63,081 nucleotides of DNA from NCBI RefSeq assembly GCF_001571085.1, contig NZ_BCTC01000033.1, positions 1 to 63,081 of the forward strand, written 5' to 3'. Made by a program: the position numbers and the translations under genes. Positions 31,321 to 44,261 of the stretch are shown here, piece by piece (position 1 is the first letter of the stretch; each line of letters begins with the position of its first letter). This DNA comes from Azohydromonas lata NBRC 102462. Its GTDB lineage: Bacteria > Pseudomonadota > Gammaproteobacteria > Burkholderiales > Burkholderiaceae_C. The notes under the pieces are model-generated. The model made no database searches. It was not told the DNA's origin and worked only from the letters and a program-made list of their open reading frames with translations.

Positions 31321-33726
31321 ATGCATCACGCCGCGCCCCTGCTGAGCCACCCCCTGGAGGACGACGAGCGTGGTGCCGCAGCCCCCGGCGGGGCGGTTTC
31401 CCCTGCACCCGACAGGTATCGGGCCATAGCGGATGCCCTGCCCACGCTGACCTTCGAGACCGATGCGGCGGGGCAGCGCCTGTGGTCCAGCGCGGGCTGG
31501 GAGCGCTACACGGGGCTGTCGGCGCAGGAGCTGTCCGGCCGCGGCTGGGTGCGCGTGGTGCACGCGCAGGACATGCGGGCCGGCCACGCCGACTGGCAGC
31601 GCAACCTGCAGGCCGGCCGCGCCCATGCCTCGCGGCGCCGGGTGCGCCGCTACGACGGCCAGTGGCGCTGGCACCTGGTCAACGTCGTTCCCCGGCTCGA
31701 TGGCGACGGCACGCTGCGCGGCTGGCTGGGCAGCGCCGTGGACGTGGACGAGATGGTGCGCGCCGAGCAGGCGCTGGCCGCGCAGGAGCAGCGCGCCAGC
31801 TTCATGCTGGCCGTGAGCGAGTCGCTGCGCGACCTGGCGCAGCCGCAGGACATGATGGACGCCGCCACCGCCGCGCTGGGCCGGCACCTCCATGTCGCGC
31901 AGGTCGGCTACGGCGAGATCGACGGCGACCCGCCCTACATCACCGTGCACCACGACTGGAACGACGGGCGCATCCCGTCCGTGGTCGGCCGCTGGCGGCT
32001 GCCGGACTTCGGCGTCGCCTTCGTGGACGACATACGCGCCGGGCGCACCGTGGCCATCGCCGATGTGGAAGAGGACGACCGCACCCGCGCCCCCGCCGTG
32101 GTGGCCGCCTACGCCGGCATACACACGCGCAGCATCCTGGACGTGCCGCTTGTGAAACACGGGCGGCTGGTGGCGCTGCTGTTCATTCACCACCCCGAGC
32201 CGCGCGGCTGGAGCGACGTGGACATCGCGCTGGCCGAGCAGGTGTGCGAGCGGCTGTGGGGTGCGGTGGAGCGCGGGCGCGCCGAGCGCGCCCGCGACGC
32301 CAGCGAGGCGCACCTGCGTGCCGTGCTGGACGCGCTGCCCGTGGGCGTGGTGATCGCCGAGGCGCCGTCGGGTCGCATCGTCAAGGGCAACCGCAGCATT
32401 GAAGACATCCTGGGCCACCCGCTGCTCAACGTGGAGGGCGTGGCCGGCTACGCCGAGTACGGCGCCTTCCACGAGGACGGCCGCCCCGTGGCGCCCTCCG
32501 AGCAGCCGCTGGCGCGCGTGCTGGCCGGCGAGGAGCGGCCCGCGCTGGAGATGCGCTACCTGCGCCCGGGCGGCCACATGGCCTGGCTGCGCGCGCTGGG
32601 CGCGCCCATACGCGACGCCGATGGCACGCTCACCGGCGCGCTGGTGGTGGTGGACGACATCGACGCCAAGGTGCGTGCGCTGGAGTCGCTGCAGGAGCGC
32701 GAGCGCCAGCTCGCGCAGGCGCAACTGCGGCTGGACCTGGCGCTGTCCGCCGGCGACATGGGCGTGTGGGAGTGGTCGCCCGCGCAGGGGCGCTCGCACT
32801 GGAACCGGCAGATGTTCGAGCTGCTGGGCCTGAAGCCGACCGAAGACGGTTTTCTGCCCACGGCGGCCTTCATGGCCCGCGTGCACCCCGGGGACCGCCC
32901 GGCGCTGGAGGGGGCGCTGGCCAAAGCGCTGGCCACGCGCGGCGGCTTCGAGCAGGAGATGCGGCTGGCGCATGCCGACGGGCGCCAGGTGTGGCTGCTC
33001 AACCGCGGCGAGGTGGTGTGCGACGGCTGCGGCCACGTGGAGCGCATGGTGGGCGTGAGCCTGGACATCACGGCGCAGAAGGCCGCGCAGGCCGCGCTCA
33101 CCGAGGCGCTGCAGGCCAAGGACACGCTGCTGTACGAGGTGCACCACCGCGTCAAGAACAACCTGCAGATCATCAATTCGCTGCTGTCGCTGCAGTTGCG
33201 CACGGTGCAGGACGAGGACGCGCGCCGCGCCATCGCCGAGGCCGGCGCCCGCGTGGGCGTGATGGCGCGGCTGCACCTGTCCCTGTACCAGTCCGGCCGC
33301 CTCGGCTCGCTGGACCTGGGCCACTGGCTGCGCCGCATGGCCGAGGACACCTTGCGCCTCCTGGGCGAGGGCAAGCACATCACGCTGGATTTCCAGTCCG
33401 GCGAGGCCGTGACCCTGGCCGTGGACCAGGCCGTGCCGCTGTCGCTGCTGCTGTCCGAGTTGCTGACCAACGCCGTGAAGTACGCCTTCCCGAGCGGCCG
33501 GGGCACGGTGCGGCTGCACGTGCATCGCAAAGATGGGGGCCTGCGCCTGCTGGTGGCGGATGACGGCGTCGGCCTGCCGGAAGGCTTCGAGCCCGCCGCC
33601 TCCAAGGGTCTGGGCATGCGCATCATCCACGCGCTGGCTCGGCAGATCGACGCGCAGCTCACGCTGCTGGAGCGCGGCGCGGGCACGGCCTTCCGCATCG
33701 ACCTGCCGTTGCCGCCGGCCGCCTGA
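31321..33726 (+). CDS. Soluble PAS-GAF-PAS-PAS histidine kinase (HisKA_2 type)
   Basis: Cytoplasmic sensor kinase; no membrane segment is seen. From ATG 31321 it has 801 residues; TTG 31297 and GTG 31315 are alternatives. Order: PAS (about 30-145, [19 protein letters not shown]), GAF (about 155-310), PAS (about 325-445), PAS with PAC (about 455-585), then a HisKA_2 dimerisation region with His near 608 ([23 protein letters not shown]). The ATP domain follows ([20 protein letters not shown]). It carries no receiver, and no response regulator lies next to it, so it is an orphan. HisKA_2 kinases often feed PhyR-like or stress pathways. The signal is unknown. Confidence 0.88.
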   Translation: MHHAAPLLSHPLEDDERGAAAPGGAVSPAPDRYRAIADALPTLTFETDAAGQRLWSSAGWERYTGLSAQELSGRGWVRVVHAQDMRAGHADWQRNLQAGRAHASRRRVRRYDGQWRWHLVNVVPRLDGDGTLRGWLGSAVDVDEMVRAEQALAAQEQRASFMLAVSESLRDLAQPQDMMDAATAALGRHLHVAQVGYGEIDGDPPYITVHHDWNDGRIPSVVGRWRLPDFGVAFVDDIRAGRTVAIADVEEDDRTRAPAVVAAYAGIHTRSILDVPLVKHGRLVALLFIHHPEPRGWSDVDIALAEQVCERLWGAVERGRAERARDASEAHLRAVLDALPVGVVIAEAPSGRIVKGNRSIEDILGHPLLNVEGVAGYAEYGAFHEDGRPVAPSEQPLARVLAGEERPALEMRYLRPGGHMAWLRALGAPIRDADGTLTGALVVVDDIDAKVRALESLQERERQLAQAQLRLDLALSAGDMGVWEWSPAQGRSHWNRQMFELLGLKPTEDGFLPTAAFMARVHPGDRPALEGALAKALATRGGFEQEMRLAHADGRQVWLLNRGEVVCDGCGHVERMVGVSLDITAQKAAQAALTEALQAKDTLLYEVHHRVKNNLQIINSLLSLQLRTVQDEDARRAIAEAGARVGVMARLHLSLYQSGRLGSLDLGHWLRRMAEDTLRLLGEGKHITLDFQSGEAVTLAVDQAVPLSLLLSELLTNAVKYAFPSGRGTVRLHVHRKDGGLRLLVADDGVGLPEGFEPAASKGLGMRIIHALARQIDAQLTLLERGAGTAFRIDLPLPPAA

Positions 33727-33800
33727 GGCCGGCGCCGCGTTGGCGCCCACGAGCCGGCAGGCGAAGATGCGGCCATTGCCGCAACGAACCGGGAGCCGCC

Positions 33801-34640
33801 ATGAGTGAAACCGAACGCATCGTCGCCGAGGAGGGTGCGCAGCTGGATTTCAGCCGGGACATGAGCTACGGGGACTATTTGCACCTCGACGAAATCCTGA
33901 ACGCGCAGCAGCCGCTGTCCCAATCCCACGACGAGCTCTTGTTCATCGTCCAGCACCAGACCAGCGAGTTGTGGATGAAGCTGCTGCTGCACGAGCTGGA
34001 AGCGGCCATCGATTGCGTGCGCCGCGATGAATTGAGCCCCGCTTTCAAGATGCTGGCGCGGGTGACGCGGATCATGGAGCAGCTCGTCAGTGCCTGGACG
34101 GTGCTCTCCACCATGACGCCGCCGGAATACAGCGCCATGCGGCCTTATTTGGCCAACTCCAGTGGGTTTCAAAGCGCCCAATACCGCTGCATTGAATTCG
34201 CGCTGGGCAACAAGAATGCGGCGATGCTGAAGCCGCATGCCCATAAACCTGATTTGTATGCACGGGTGGAGGCGGCCTGGCGCTCACCCTCGATTTACGA
34301 CGAGACCCTGAAATTGATGGCGCGCCGCGGCCTGAACGTGCCGGCCTCGCACCTGGAGCGGGATTGGACGCAGCCTTATCAAGCCGATGCGGGCGTGGAG
34401 GCGGCGTGGCTGGAGGTCTATCGCGACCCTGAGCACCACTGGGAGCTGTACCAGCTCGGCGAGAAACTCACCGACCTGGAAGACGCGTTCCGGCTGTGGC
34501 GCTTCCGGCATGTCACCACGGTGGAACGCATCATCGGCCTGAAGCGCGGGACCGGCGGGACGGGGGGTGTGAGTTATTTGAGGAAAATGCTGGAGGTGGT
34601 GTTGTTTCCGGAGATTTGGCAGTTGAGGACGGATTTGTGA
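33801..34640 (+). CDS. kynA: Tryptophan 2,3-dioxygenase
   Basis: Haem enzyme that opens the indole ring of L-tryptophan to N-formylkynurenine, the first step of the kynurenine path. The 279 residues match bacterial enzymes. Distal haem-pocket features are in [14 protein letters not shown] (H52) and MRPYL (R114). The proximal haem ligand is H237 in [14 protein letters not shown], followed by the substrate loop [23 protein letters not shown] precedes the ATG. Its third-position G+C is lower than in neighbours, especially after about 34100, and TTG, TTT and AAT codons are common near the end. The anthranilate cluster starts 370 bases downstream. Confidence 0.95.
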   Translation: MSETERIVAEEGAQLDFSRDMSYGDYLHLDEILNAQQPLSQSHDELLFIVQHQTSELWMKLLLHELEAAIDCVRRDELSPAFKMLARVTRIMEQLVSAWTVLSTMTPPEYSAMRPYLANSSGFQSAQYRCIEFALGNKNAAMLKPHAHKPDLYARVEAAWRSPSIYDETLKLMARRGLNVPASHLERDWTQPYQADAGVEAAWLEVYRDPEHHWELYQLGEKLTDLEDAFRLWRFRHVTTVERIIGLKRGTGGTGGVSYLRKMLEVVLFPEIWQLRTDL

Positions 34641-34934
34641 GATATGGGTACGCGCCGGTAGTGTATGAGTGGAAATATCTTGTGGGCTTGTGGCTGCAAA
34701 AGACGAAAATCAAGGCGTAGGAATAAAAATCCAATACTGCCGTTTCAGTATTTTATGAATAAACTGCAGCACAATATAAGGTAACGAAACCCCATCAACA
34801 ATAAGTTGTGGGTCCGAACCTTGGCTTGAAACAGGATGCGAGCGCAGCGCACGGTGCCCAGCGAGCGCGGCCGGGCACGCGAAGGCCAAGCGGGCGGGGA
34901 AGCGTCCTACCCCTCCCTCAGTGCTTCCACTTGC
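34641..34934. other. A+T-rich gap between kynA and the anthranilate cluster
   Basis: About 200 bases (34641-34820) are far richer in A+T than the rest of the window (for example AATAAAAATCCAATACTG and TTTATGAATAAACTGC). No gene, terminal repeat or tRNA could be identified. The composition change begins inside kynA and ends before about 34830. Confidence 0.5.
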
Positions 34935-34963
34935 TTGAAGCCTAAACAATTGATCCCTAAAGT
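34935..34963 (+). promoter_or_regulatory. Promoter candidate for the anthranilate operon
   Basis: TTGAAG (34935-34940), a 17-base spacer and TAAAGT (34958-34963) form a good sigma-70-like promoter 47 bases before the first gene. The spacer holds CAATTG, a possible operator core for the cluster's MarR regulator. Confidence 0.55.
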
Positions 34964-35010
34964 TCCCGCTTCGGCCTCACGGCCCGCACCGGATGTTGGA
35001 GGGGCGGCGA

Positions 35011-37359
35011 ATGAAGATCGTGTGCGTTGGCGGCGGCCCGGCCGGGCTGTACTTCGGACTGCTCATGAAGCGGCTCAACGCCGCCCATGACGTCACCGTC
35101 GTGGAGCGCAACCGCCCCTATGACACCTTCGGCTGGGGCGTCGTCTTCTCGGACGCCACCATGGACAACATGCGCCAGTGGGACGCCGAGTCCGCCGCCA
35201 CCATCCAGCAGGCGTTCAACCACTGGGACGACATCGAGCTGCGCTTCAAGGGCCGCACCCTGCGCAGCGGCGGCCACGGCTTCGTCGGCATCGGGCGGAA
35301 AAAACTCCTGAACATCCTCCAGGCCCGCTGCGAAGAAGTGGGCGTGAAGCTGGTCTTCGAGCGCGAGGTGGAGTCCGACGCCGAGTTCCCGGACGCCGAC
35401 CTGCTCATCGCCTGCGACGGCATCAACTCCCGGTTGCGCACCCGCCACGCGTCCACCTTCCAGCCGGAAATCGTCACCCGGCCCAACCGCTTCATCTGGC
35501 TGGGCACGAAACGGCTGTTCGACGCCTTCACCTTCGACTTCCAGCGCACCGAGCACGGCTGGTTCCAGGCCCACATCTACAAGTTCGACGCCGACACCTC
35601 CACCTTCATCGTCGAGTGCCCGGAACACGTCTGGCGCGCCCACGCCCTGGACCGCGCCGACACCGACGCCTCCATCGCCTTCTGCGAGCGCCTCTTCGCC
35701 GACACGCTGCAGGGCGAAAAGCTGCTCTCCAACGCCCGCCACCTGCGCGGCTCGGCCTGGCTGAATTTTCAAAGGGTGGCCTGCGCCCAATGGTGGCTGC
35801 ACAACCCGCAGGGCGCTTACGTCGCGCTCATGGGCGACGCGGTGCACACGGCCCACTTCGCCATCGGCTCCGGCACCAAGCTGGCGCTGGAGGACGCCAT
35901 CGAGCTGACCCGCCAGTTCCGCGATCTGGGCGACACCGTGGAGCACATCCCGCAAGCCCTGCAGCAGTGGCAGGAGACGCGCCGCGTCGAGGCGCTGCGC
36001 CTGCAGAACGCCGCCTGGAACGCCATGGAGTGGTTCGAGGTCTGCGGCGAGCGCTACTGCGACCACCTGGCGCCGGAGCAGTTCATGTACTCGCTGCTCA
36101 CCCGCAGCCAGCGCATCAGCCACGAAAACCTGCGCCTGCGCGACAAGGCCTGGCTCGAAGGCTACGAGCGCTGGTTCGCTGCCCGTGCCGGCGTGGAGCG
36201 GTCGGCCGATCAGCCCGCCGTGCCGCCCATGTTCACGCCCTTCACGGTGCGCTCGATGACGCTGAAGAACCGGGTGGTGGTCTCGCCCATGGCCCAGTAC
36301 TCGTGCACGGACGGCGTGCCAGGCCCGTACCACCTCGTCCACCTGGGTGCGCGCGCCCTGGGCGGCGCGGCGCTGATCTGCGCGGAGATGACCTGCACCA
36401 GTCCCGACGCCCGCATCACCCCCGGCTGCCCCGGGCTGTGGAACGACGAACAGGGCGAGGCCTGGAAGGCCATCGTGGACTGGGTGCACGCGAACAGCGA
36501 TGCCAAGATCGCCATGCAACTCGGCCACGCCGGCGCCAAGGGGTCCACCCGCCGCGCCTGGGACGGCATCGACCTTCCCTTGCCCGCGGACGGCCCGGAA
36601 CCCAACTGGCCGCTCATCAGCGCCTCGCCCCAGCAGTACCTCGCGGGCGTGAGCCCGTTCTCCCGCGCCATGACGCGCGAAGACATGGACCGCGTGCGCG
36701 AGGATTTCGTCGCCGCCACCCGCCGCGCCACCGCCGCCGGTTTCGACTGGCTGGAGCTGCACTGCGCGCACGGCTATTTGCTCTCCTCCTTCCTCTCGCC
36801 GCTGACCAACCGGCGCGAGGACGACTACGGCGGCCCGCTGGAGAACCGCCTGCGCTACCCGCTGGAGGTGTTCCGCGCCGTGCGCGAGGCGTGGCCTGCA
36901 CACCTGCCCATGTCCGTGCGCATCTCCGCGCACGACTGGGTGCCCGGCGGCAACACGCCCGCGGAGGCCGTGGACATCGCCCGCGCCTTCAAGGCCGCGG
37001 GCGCGGACGTGATGGACGTCTCCTCCGGCCAGGTCAGCAAGGACGAGCACGTCACCTTCGGCCGCATGTTCCAGACGCCCTTTGCCGACCGCGTGCGGCA
37101 GGAGGCCGGCATCGCCACCATGGCCGTGGGCGCCATCAGCGAGGCCGACCACGTGAACTCCATCGTCGCCGCCGGCCGCGCCGACCTCTGCGCCGTCGCC
37201 CGCCCGCACCTCGCCAACCCGGCCTGGACGCTGCTGGAGGCGGCCAAGATCGGCTTCACGGAGATCGCCTGGCCCAAGCAGTACCTGGCGGCCAAGCGCC
37301 AGCTGGAATCCAACCTCGCCCGCGAGAAGGCCGCGGCGGCGCCAGGGAGCCGCCCGTGA
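35011..37359 (+). CDS. abmG: 2-Aminobenzoyl-CoA monooxygenase/reductase (anthraniloyl-CoA monooxygenase)
   Basis: Flavoprotein that hydroxylates and then reduces 2-aminobenzoyl-CoA, removing aromaticity without a ring-cleaving dioxygenase. The 782 residues fuse two modules. An FAD monooxygenase of the salicylyl-CoA 5-hydroxylase kind has [10 protein letters not shown] at 7-16 and [20 protein letters not shown] near 280. An Old Yellow Enzyme-type NADH:flavin oxidoreductase starts from about 405 ([43 protein letters not shown]). This fusion is the hallmark of the Azoarcus evansii enzyme. GGAGGGG lies before ATG 35011; ATG 34993 is a weaker alternative. It is the first gene of the cluster, and the ligase that makes its substrate is encoded downstream. 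Confidence 0.9.
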   Translation: MKIVCVGGGPAGLYFGLLMKRLNAAHDVTVVERNRPYDTFGWGVVFSDATMDNMRQWDAESAATIQQAFNHWDDIELRFKGRTLRSGGHGFVGIGRKKLLNILQARCEEVGVKLVFEREVESDAEFPDADLLIACDGINSRLRTRHASTFQPEIVTRPNRFIWLGTKRLFDAFTFDFQRTEHGWFQAHIYKFDADTSTFIVECPEHVWRAHALDRADTDASIAFCERLFADTLQGEKLLSNARHLRGSAWLNFQRVACAQWWLHNPQGAYVALMGDAVHTAHFAIGSGTKLALEDAIELTRQFRDLGDTVEHIPQALQQWQETRRVEALRLQNAAWNAMEWFEVCGERYCDHLAPEQFMYSLLTRSQRISHENLRLRDKAWLEGYERWFAARAGVERSADQPAVPPMFTPFTVRSMTLKNRVVVSPMAQYSCTDGVPGPYHLVHLGARALGGAALICAEMTCTSPDARITPGCPGLWNDEQGEAWKAIVDWVHANSDAKIAMQLGHAGAKGSTRRAWDGIDLPLPADGPEPNWPLISASPQQYLAGVSPFSRAMTREDMDRVREDFVAATRRATAAGFDWLELHCAHGYLLSSFLSPLTNRREDDYGGPLENRLRYPLEVFRAVREAWPAHLPMSVRISAHDWVPGGNTPAEAVDIARAFKAAGADVMDVSSGQVSKDEHVTFGRMFQTPFADRVRQEAGIATMAVGAISEADHVNSIVAAGRADLCAVARPHLANPAWTLLEAAKIGFTEIAWPKQYLAAKRQLESNLAREKAAAAPGSRP

Positions 37360-38138
37360 GCGGCGCGCTGCCGCTGGCCGGGCGGCACGCGCTGGTGACG
37401 GGCGCGGCGCGCGGCATAGGCGCGGCCATCGCCCGCCGCCTGGCGGCCGACGGCGCCACGCTCACGCTGCTGGGCCGGCATGAGGACACACTGCAGGCGC
37501 TGGCCCGCGAGCTGCCGGGCGTCGCCCAGGCGCGCACGCTGGTGTGCGACGTGGCCGATGCGGCTTCCGTCGCCCGCGCCTGGCAGGCGCTGGAAGCGGC
37601 GGGCGCGGACGTGCACGTCCTTGTCAACAACGCCGGCCAGGCCGCCAGCGCGCCGCTGGTGAAAACCACCAATGAGCTTTGGCAGCGCATGCTGGCCGTC
37701 AACCTCACCGGCACTTTCAACTGCACCCGCGCCGCGCTGCCGGCCATGCTGCGCGGCGGGTGGGGGCGCATCGTCAACGTCGCCAGCACGGCAGGGCAGC
37801 GCGGCTACGCCTACGTGGGCGCCTACGCGGCGGCCAAGCACGGCGTCATCGGCCTCACGCGCTCGCTGGCGCTGGAGGTGGGCAGCAAGGGCGTCACCGT
37901 CAACGCCGTCTGCCCCGGCTTCACCGAAACGGACCTGCTCACCGACAGCATCGCCAAGGTCGTCGCCACCACGGGGCGCGACGCCGAGGCGGCGCGCCGT
38001 GAATTCACCCGCCACAACCCGCAGGGCCGGCTGGTGCGGCCGCAGGAAGTGGCGGACGCCGTGGCCTGGCTGTGCACAGCGGGCGCGGGCAGCGTCAACG
38101 GGCAGTCGCTGTCCATCAGCGGCGGGGAGGTGATGTGA
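37356..38138 (+). CDS. Short-chain dehydrogenase/reductase of the anthranilate pathway
   Basis: NAD(P)-dependent oxidoreductase, probably oxidising the hydroxyacyl-CoA formed after ring reduction or opening. The 260 residues have the cofactor motif TGAARGIG (15-22), NNAG (91-94), catalytic Ser144 and the YxxxK pair Y157/K161, then PGFTETDL and a C-terminal [12 protein letters not shown] start overlaps the stop of the previous gene by four bases (GTGA) and has GGGAG seven bases upstream, so translation is coupled. It resembles 3-hydroxyacyl-CoA/acetoacetyl-CoA-type dehydrogenases. The exact step is inferred from the operon only. Confidence 0.88.
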   Translation: MSGALPLAGRHALVTGAARGIGAAIARRLAADGATLTLLGRHEDTLQALARELPGVAQARTLVCDVADAASVARAWQALEAAGADVHVLVNNAGQAASAPLVKTTNELWQRMLAVNLTGTFNCTRAALPAMLRGGWGRIVNVASTAGQRGYAYVGAYAAAKHGVIGLTRSLALEVGSKGVTVNAVCPGFTETDLLTDSIAKVVATTGRDAEAARREFTRHNPQGRLVRPQEVADAVAWLCTAGAGSVNGQSLSISGGEVM

Positions 38139-38179
38139 GCGCGTCGCCACGGCCCGCAGGCACTCACGAGGGAGCCGCC

Positions 38180-38778
38180 ATGAAGAATCCAGTCACCCAG
38201 GTCCGGGACTTCAAGCTGGTGCAGTCCCTGGGCGAGGACGCCATAGGCCGCGAGGCCCGCGCTGCGCCGGAGGACCACTCCGCCGTGCGGCTGTGGCTGC
38301 GGCTGCTCTCGTGCAGCACGCAGATCGAGCAGGCCGTGCGCGTGCGGCTGCGCCAGCGCTTCGGCACCACGCTGCCGCGCTTCGACTACCTCGCGCAACT
38401 GGAGCGCTGCCCCGAGGGCCTGCGCATGAGCGCGCTCTCGCGCTACCTCATGGTCACGGGCGGCAACGTCACGGGGCTGACCGATCAGCTCGTGGCCGAC
38501 GGCTGGGTCGAGCGCGTGGCCGATGCGCAGGACCGCCGCTCGCTGCTGGTGCGCCTCACGCCCAAGGGCCGCGAGGAATTCCTGGCCATGGCCGCCGAGC
38601 ACGAGGGCTGGCTCATAGACATGTTCCAGGGTTTCGAGCCTGCGCACCGCGACACGCTCTATGAGCTGTTGGGCCGGCTGCGCGTGCACCTGGCCGGCAA
38701 GGAGGCCGGCGACGGCGGCGAGCCGCTGCCGGAGCAGGACGACGTTTCCCCCCGCGCCGCCGCGCGCAAGGAGCGGTG

Positions 38779-38779
<1 letters not shown>
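38180..38779 (+). CDS. MarR-family regulator of the anthranilate cluster
   Basis: Dimeric winged-helix repressor, probably released by an aromatic acid or its CoA ester. The 199 residues contain the DNA-binding core at about 62-135 ([49 protein letters not shown], then the wing [20 protein letters not shown]). Flanking helices form the dimer part. A charged tail of about 25 residues follows. GGGAG precedes the ATG. It lies within the operon, and its stop overlaps the start of the next gene (TGATG), so regulator and enzymes rise together. Confidence 0.9.
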
Positions 38780-39630
<851 letters not shown>

Positions 39631-39640
39631 AGGGGTCTCC

Positions 39641-40819
<1,179 letters not shown>

Positions 40820-40847
40820 CGATTCAACTCCGCACCAGGAGATGTCC

Positions 40848-42464
40848 ATGCCCAGTGCCCACCTAGACACCTTCGCCCGCGACCGGCTGCCGCCGCCGCC
40901 GCTCATGCCGGAGCTCGTCTTCGACCTGCCGGCGCTGGAGTTTCCCGCGCAACTGAACTGCGCCTGGGAGCTGCTGGACCGCCACGTGGCCGAGGGCCGC
41001 GGCGAGCGCGTGTGCCTGCGCGCGCCGGGCCTCATCTGGACCTACCGCGACCTGCAGGAGCAGGCCGACCGCATCGCCAACGTCCTCGTGCACGAGCTGG
41101 ACCTCGTCCCCGGCAACCGCGTGCTGCTGCGCTCGGCCAACAACCCCATGCTGGCCGCCTGCTGGTTCGGCGTCATCAAGGCCGGGGGCATCGCCGTCAC
41201 CACCATGCCGCTGCTGCGCGCCAAGGAGCTCAAGGACGTGCTGGACATCGCCCAGTGCAGCCATGCCCTGTGCGACACGGCGCTGGCGCGCGAGCTCATG
41301 GCCGCCGCCCAGCTCTGCCCGCAACTGCGCCACGTCCGCCACTTCAACACCAACGCCCGCGACCCGCAGGGGCTGGAGCAGGCCATGCAGCGCCAGCCCC
41401 GCGCCTTCGCCAACGTCGACACCGCCGCGGACGACACCTGCCTGCTGGCCTTCACCTCCGGCACCACCGGCGTGCCCAAGGCCACCATGCACTTCCACCG
41501 CGACCTGCTGGCCGTGTGCCGCTGCTGGCCGCCGCACATGCTCCGCGCGCAAGCGGACGACGTCTTCATCGGCAGCCCGCCGCTGGCCTTCACCTTCGGC
41601 CTGGGCGGGCTGCTGCTCTTTCCCCTGTCCATAGGCGCCAGCACCGTGCTGCTGGAGAAGGCGGCGCCGGCGCAGTTGCTGGACGGCATCCGCGACTTCG
41701 GCGCCACGGTGCTGTTCACCGCGCCCACCTCCTACCGCGCGCTGGCCGCGCACGGCGAGGCGCTGCGCGGCACGCGGCTGCGCAAGTGCGTCTCGGCCGG
41801 CGAGGCGCTGCCCGCGGCCACGCGGCTGCAGTGGCGCGAAGCCGCGGGGCTGGAGATCATCGACGGCATAGGCACCACCGAGCTGCTGCACATCTTCATC
41901 TCGGCCGACGAGGCCCACGCCCGCCCCGGCGCCACGGGCGTCGTCGTCCCGGGCTACCGCGCCGAGATCGTGGACGACGAGGACCAGCCCGTGCCCGCCG
42001 GCACCGTGGGCCGCTTGCGCGTGAAGGGCCCCACCGGCTGCCGCTACCTCGCCGACGCCCGCCAGGCCAGCTATGTGCGCAACGGCTGGAACTACACGGG
42101 CGACGCCTACTCGCAGGACGCCGACGGCTATTTCCACTTCCACGCCCGCACCGACGACCTCATCGTCAGCGCCGGCTACAACATCGCCGCACCGGAGGTG
42201 GAAGCGGCGCTGTTGAGCCACCCCGCCGTGGCCGAGTGCGGCGTCATCGGCGTGCCGGACGCCGAGCGCGGACAGCTCGTGAAAGCCTTCGTGGTGCTGC
42301 AGCCGGGCTTTCAGGCCGACGCGGCCATGGTCCGCGCGCTGCAGGACTTCGTGAAGCAGGCCATCGCGCCCTACAAGTACCCGCGCGCCGTCGCCTTCCT
42401 GGAGACGCTGCCGCGCACCGCCACCGGCAAGCTGCAGCGCTTCCGCCTGGGGCGCGCCGAATGA
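40848..42464 (+). CDS. abmA: 2-Aminobenzoate-CoA ligase (benzoate-CoA ligase family)
   Basis: Activates anthranilate with ATP and CoA to 2-aminobenzoyl-CoA, the entry step of the cluster. The 538 residues have the AMP-binding motif LLAFTSGTTGVPKATMHFHRD (near 203), the family's DGIGTTELLHIFIS, the hinge DDLIVSAGYNIAAPEVE and the catalytic Lys in LPRTATGKLQRF near the end. The benzoate-CoA ligase subgroup is suggested by ELVFDLPALEFPAQLNCAWELLDR at the N-terminus. ATG 40848 sits six bases after AGGAG, better spacing than ATG 40842. The choice of anthranilate over benzoate rests mainly on the neighbouring monooxygenase/reductase gene. Confidence 0.87.
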   Translation: MPSAHLDTFARDRLPPPPLMPELVFDLPALEFPAQLNCAWELLDRHVAEGRGERVCLRAPGLIWTYRDLQEQADRIANVLVHELDLVPGNRVLLRSANNPMLAACWFGVIKAGGIAVTTMPLLRAKELKDVLDIAQCSHALCDTALARELMAAAQLCPQLRHVRHFNTNARDPQGLEQAMQRQPRAFANVDTAADDTCLLAFTSGTTGVPKATMHFHRDLLAVCRCWPPHMLRAQADDVFIGSPPLAFTFGLGGLLLFPLSIGASTVLLEKAAPAQLLDGIRDFGATVLFTAPTSYRALAAHGEALRGTRLRKCVSAGEALPAATRLQWREAAGLEIIDGIGTTELLHIFISADEAHARPGATGVVVPGYRAEIVDDEDQPVPAGTVGRLRVKGPTGCRYLADARQASYVRNGWNYTGDAYSQDADGYFHFHARTDDLIVSAGYNIAAPEVEAALLSHPAVAECGVIGVPDAERGQLVKAFVVLQPGFQADAAMVRALQDFVKQAIAPYKYPRAVAFLETLPRTATGKLQRFRLGRAE

Positions 42465-42484
42465 ACCCCTCACAGGAGCCGGCC

Positions 42485-42877
42485 ATGTCCGCACTGCTTC
42501 CCCCCGGCTGGCCGCGTCCCAGGGGCTACGCCAACGGCGTGTCCGCGCGCGGCCGCATGGTCTTCGTGGCCGGCATGGTCGGCTGGGATGAGCGGCAGCA
42601 ATTCCCCAGCGACGATTTCGCGGTCCAGGCCACACAGGCGCTGCGCAACATCGTGGCCGTGCTGCAGGCCGGCGGCGCGCAGCCCTCGCACCTCGCGCGC
42701 ATGACCTGGTATGTCACCGACAAGCGCGAGTACCTCGCCGCGCTGCCGGCCATAGGCGCGGCCTTTCGCGAGCTCATAGGCCACTACGACATCGCCATGA
42801 CGGCGGTGCAGGTCGTGGCGCTCATCGAGGACAAAGCCAAGGTGGAGCTGGAAGCCACGGCCGTGGTTCCCGACTGA
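42485..42877 (+). CDS. RidA family protein (YjgF/YER057c/UK114)
   Basis: Small trimeric enamine/imine deaminase fold. The 130 residues include GYANGVSARGRMVFVAGMVGWD, DFAVQATQALRNIVAVLQAGG, LARMTWYVTDKREYLAA and ALIEDKAKVELEATAVV. In this operon it could hydrolyse the enamine/imine formed when the amino group of the dearomatised anthraniloyl-CoA product is lost, releasing ammonia (inference). AGGAG lies seven bases before ATG 42485; an in-frame ATG at 42461 overlaps the ligase stop. It is the last enzyme gene before the TRAP genes. Confidence 0.9.
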   Translation: MSALLPPGWPRPRGYANGVSARGRMVFVAGMVGWDERQQFPSDDFAVQATQALRNIVAVLQAGGAQPSHLARMTWYVTDKREYLAALPAIGAAFRELIGHYDIAMTAVQVVALIEDKAKVELEATAVVPD

Positions 42878-43029
42878 CCCGCATCCGTGTTGCTGCAGCG
42901 CAGCGAGCATCGCGAGCCTCGGGGGCCGTTGCCTGCGCATGGGTTGAAGCCTGGGCCCTACGGCTTCGATAGTGCAGGCCCACATCGCGAGCCAGTGCAT
43001 CGCGCTGTACCCCCACCGAGGAGACAAGC

Positions 43030-44175
43030 ATGAGCCAGCAGTCCAGCAAAGCGGCCCCGCGCCGCGGTTTCATCAAGAATGCCGTGGCCGCCACCGTCGG
43101 CACCGGCGCCATGGCCGCGCCCATGGTGTCGCGGGCGCAGACCACCACGCTGCGCTTCCAGAGCACGTGGCCGGCCAAGGACATCTTTCACGAGTACGCC
43201 AACGACTTCTCCAAGAAGGTGAACGACATGGCCGGCAGCCGCCTCAAGATCGAGGTGCTGCCCGCGGGCGCGGTGGTGCCGGCCTTCCAGATGCTGGACG
43301 CCGTGAGCAAGGGCACGCTGGACGGCGGCCATGGCGTCATCGCCTACTGGTACGGCAAGAACTCGGCGCTGGCCCTGTGGGGGTCGGGCCCCGCCTTCGG
43401 CATGGACCCCAACATGGTGCTGGCCTGGCACTACTACGGCGGGGGAAAGGCCCTGGCGGAGGAGATCTACAAGAGCCTCAACCTGGACGTGGTCTCCTTC
43501 ATGTACGGACCCATGCCCACGCAACCATTGGGCTGGTTCAAGAAGCCCGTGGCCAAGGCCGAGGACATGAAGGGCCTGAAGTTCCGCACCGTCGGCCTGG
43601 CCGTGGACGTGTTCACCGAGCTGGGCGCGGCGGTCAACCCGCTGCCCGGCGGCGAGATCGTCCCGGCGCTGGACCGCGGCCTCATCGACGCGGCCGAGTT
43701 CAACAACGCCTCCTCCGACCGCGCCCTGGGCTTCCCCGACGTGGCCAAGAACTGCATGCTGCAAAGCTTCCACCAAAGCGGCGAGCAGTTCGAGATCCTC
43801 TTCAACGGCGCCAAGTACAAGGCGCTGCCCGCGGAGCTCAAGGCCATCATCGACTACGCCGTGCAGGCCTCCAGCGCCGACATGAGCTGGAAGGCCGTGG
43901 AGCGCAACTCGCGCGACTACGAGGAGCTCAAGAAGGCCGGCGTGAAGTTCTACAAGACGCCGGACGCCATCCTGCGCGCGCAGCTCGCCGCCTGGGACAA
44001 GGTCATCGAGAAGAAGTCCGCCGAGAACCCGATGTTCAAGCGCGTGCTGGACTCGCAGCGCGCCTTCGCGCAGCGCGCCGGCCAGTGGCAGGGCGACTAC
44101 CTCGTGGACTTCAGGATGGCCTACAACCACTACTTCGGCCGCGGCGCCGGGCAGACCCAGCCCAAGAAGACCTGA
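43030..44175 (+). CDS. dctP: TRAP transporter substrate-binding protein (DctP family)
   Basis: Periplasmic binding protein for an organic acid. The 381 residues start with a Tat signal (APRRGFIKNAVAA, twin Arg at 11-12, cleavage after ...VSRAQ). The mature domain opens TTTLRFQSTWPAKDIFHEYANDF. KGLKFRTVGLAVDVFTELGA holds the conserved substrate Arg and the family dimer/ligand segment is GLIDAAEFNNASSD. It resembles the TakP/mannitol-chloroaromatic subgroup that binds 2-oxo acids or aromatic acids. GAGGAGACAAGC precedes the ATG. The operon context suggests anthranilate or a related aromatic acid as ligand, which is not proven. Confidence 0.93.
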   Translation: MSQQSSKAAPRRGFIKNAVAATVGTGAMAAPMVSRAQTTTLRFQSTWPAKDIFHEYANDFSKKVNDMAGSRLKIEVLPAGAVVPAFQMLDAVSKGTLDGGHGVIAYWYGKNSALALWGSGPAFGMDPNMVLAWHYYGGGKALAEEIYKSLNLDVVSFMYGPMPTQPLGWFKKPVAKAEDMKGLKFRTVGLAVDVFTELGAAVNPLPGGEIVPALDRGLIDAAEFNNASSDRALGFPDVAKNCMLQSFHQSGEQFEILFNGAKYKALPAELKAIIDYAVQASSADMSWKAVERNSRDYEELKKAGVKFYKTPDAILRAQLAAWDKVIEKKSAENPMFKRVLDSQRAFAQRAGQWQGDYLVDFRMAYNHYFGRGAGQTQPKKT

Positions 44176-44261
44176 GCCCGGCCTTCTCCTCATGAGGCAG
44201 TAACAGTCCGGGGCGCCTGCAGCAGGCGCCCCTTCCTTTTGTGGCAAGCGAAGGGGATGCG

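Noticed and set aside
34641-34934. An insertion-sequence remnant in the A+T-rich gap
   Set aside because: No terminal inverted repeats or transposase fragments could be read; only the composition is odd.
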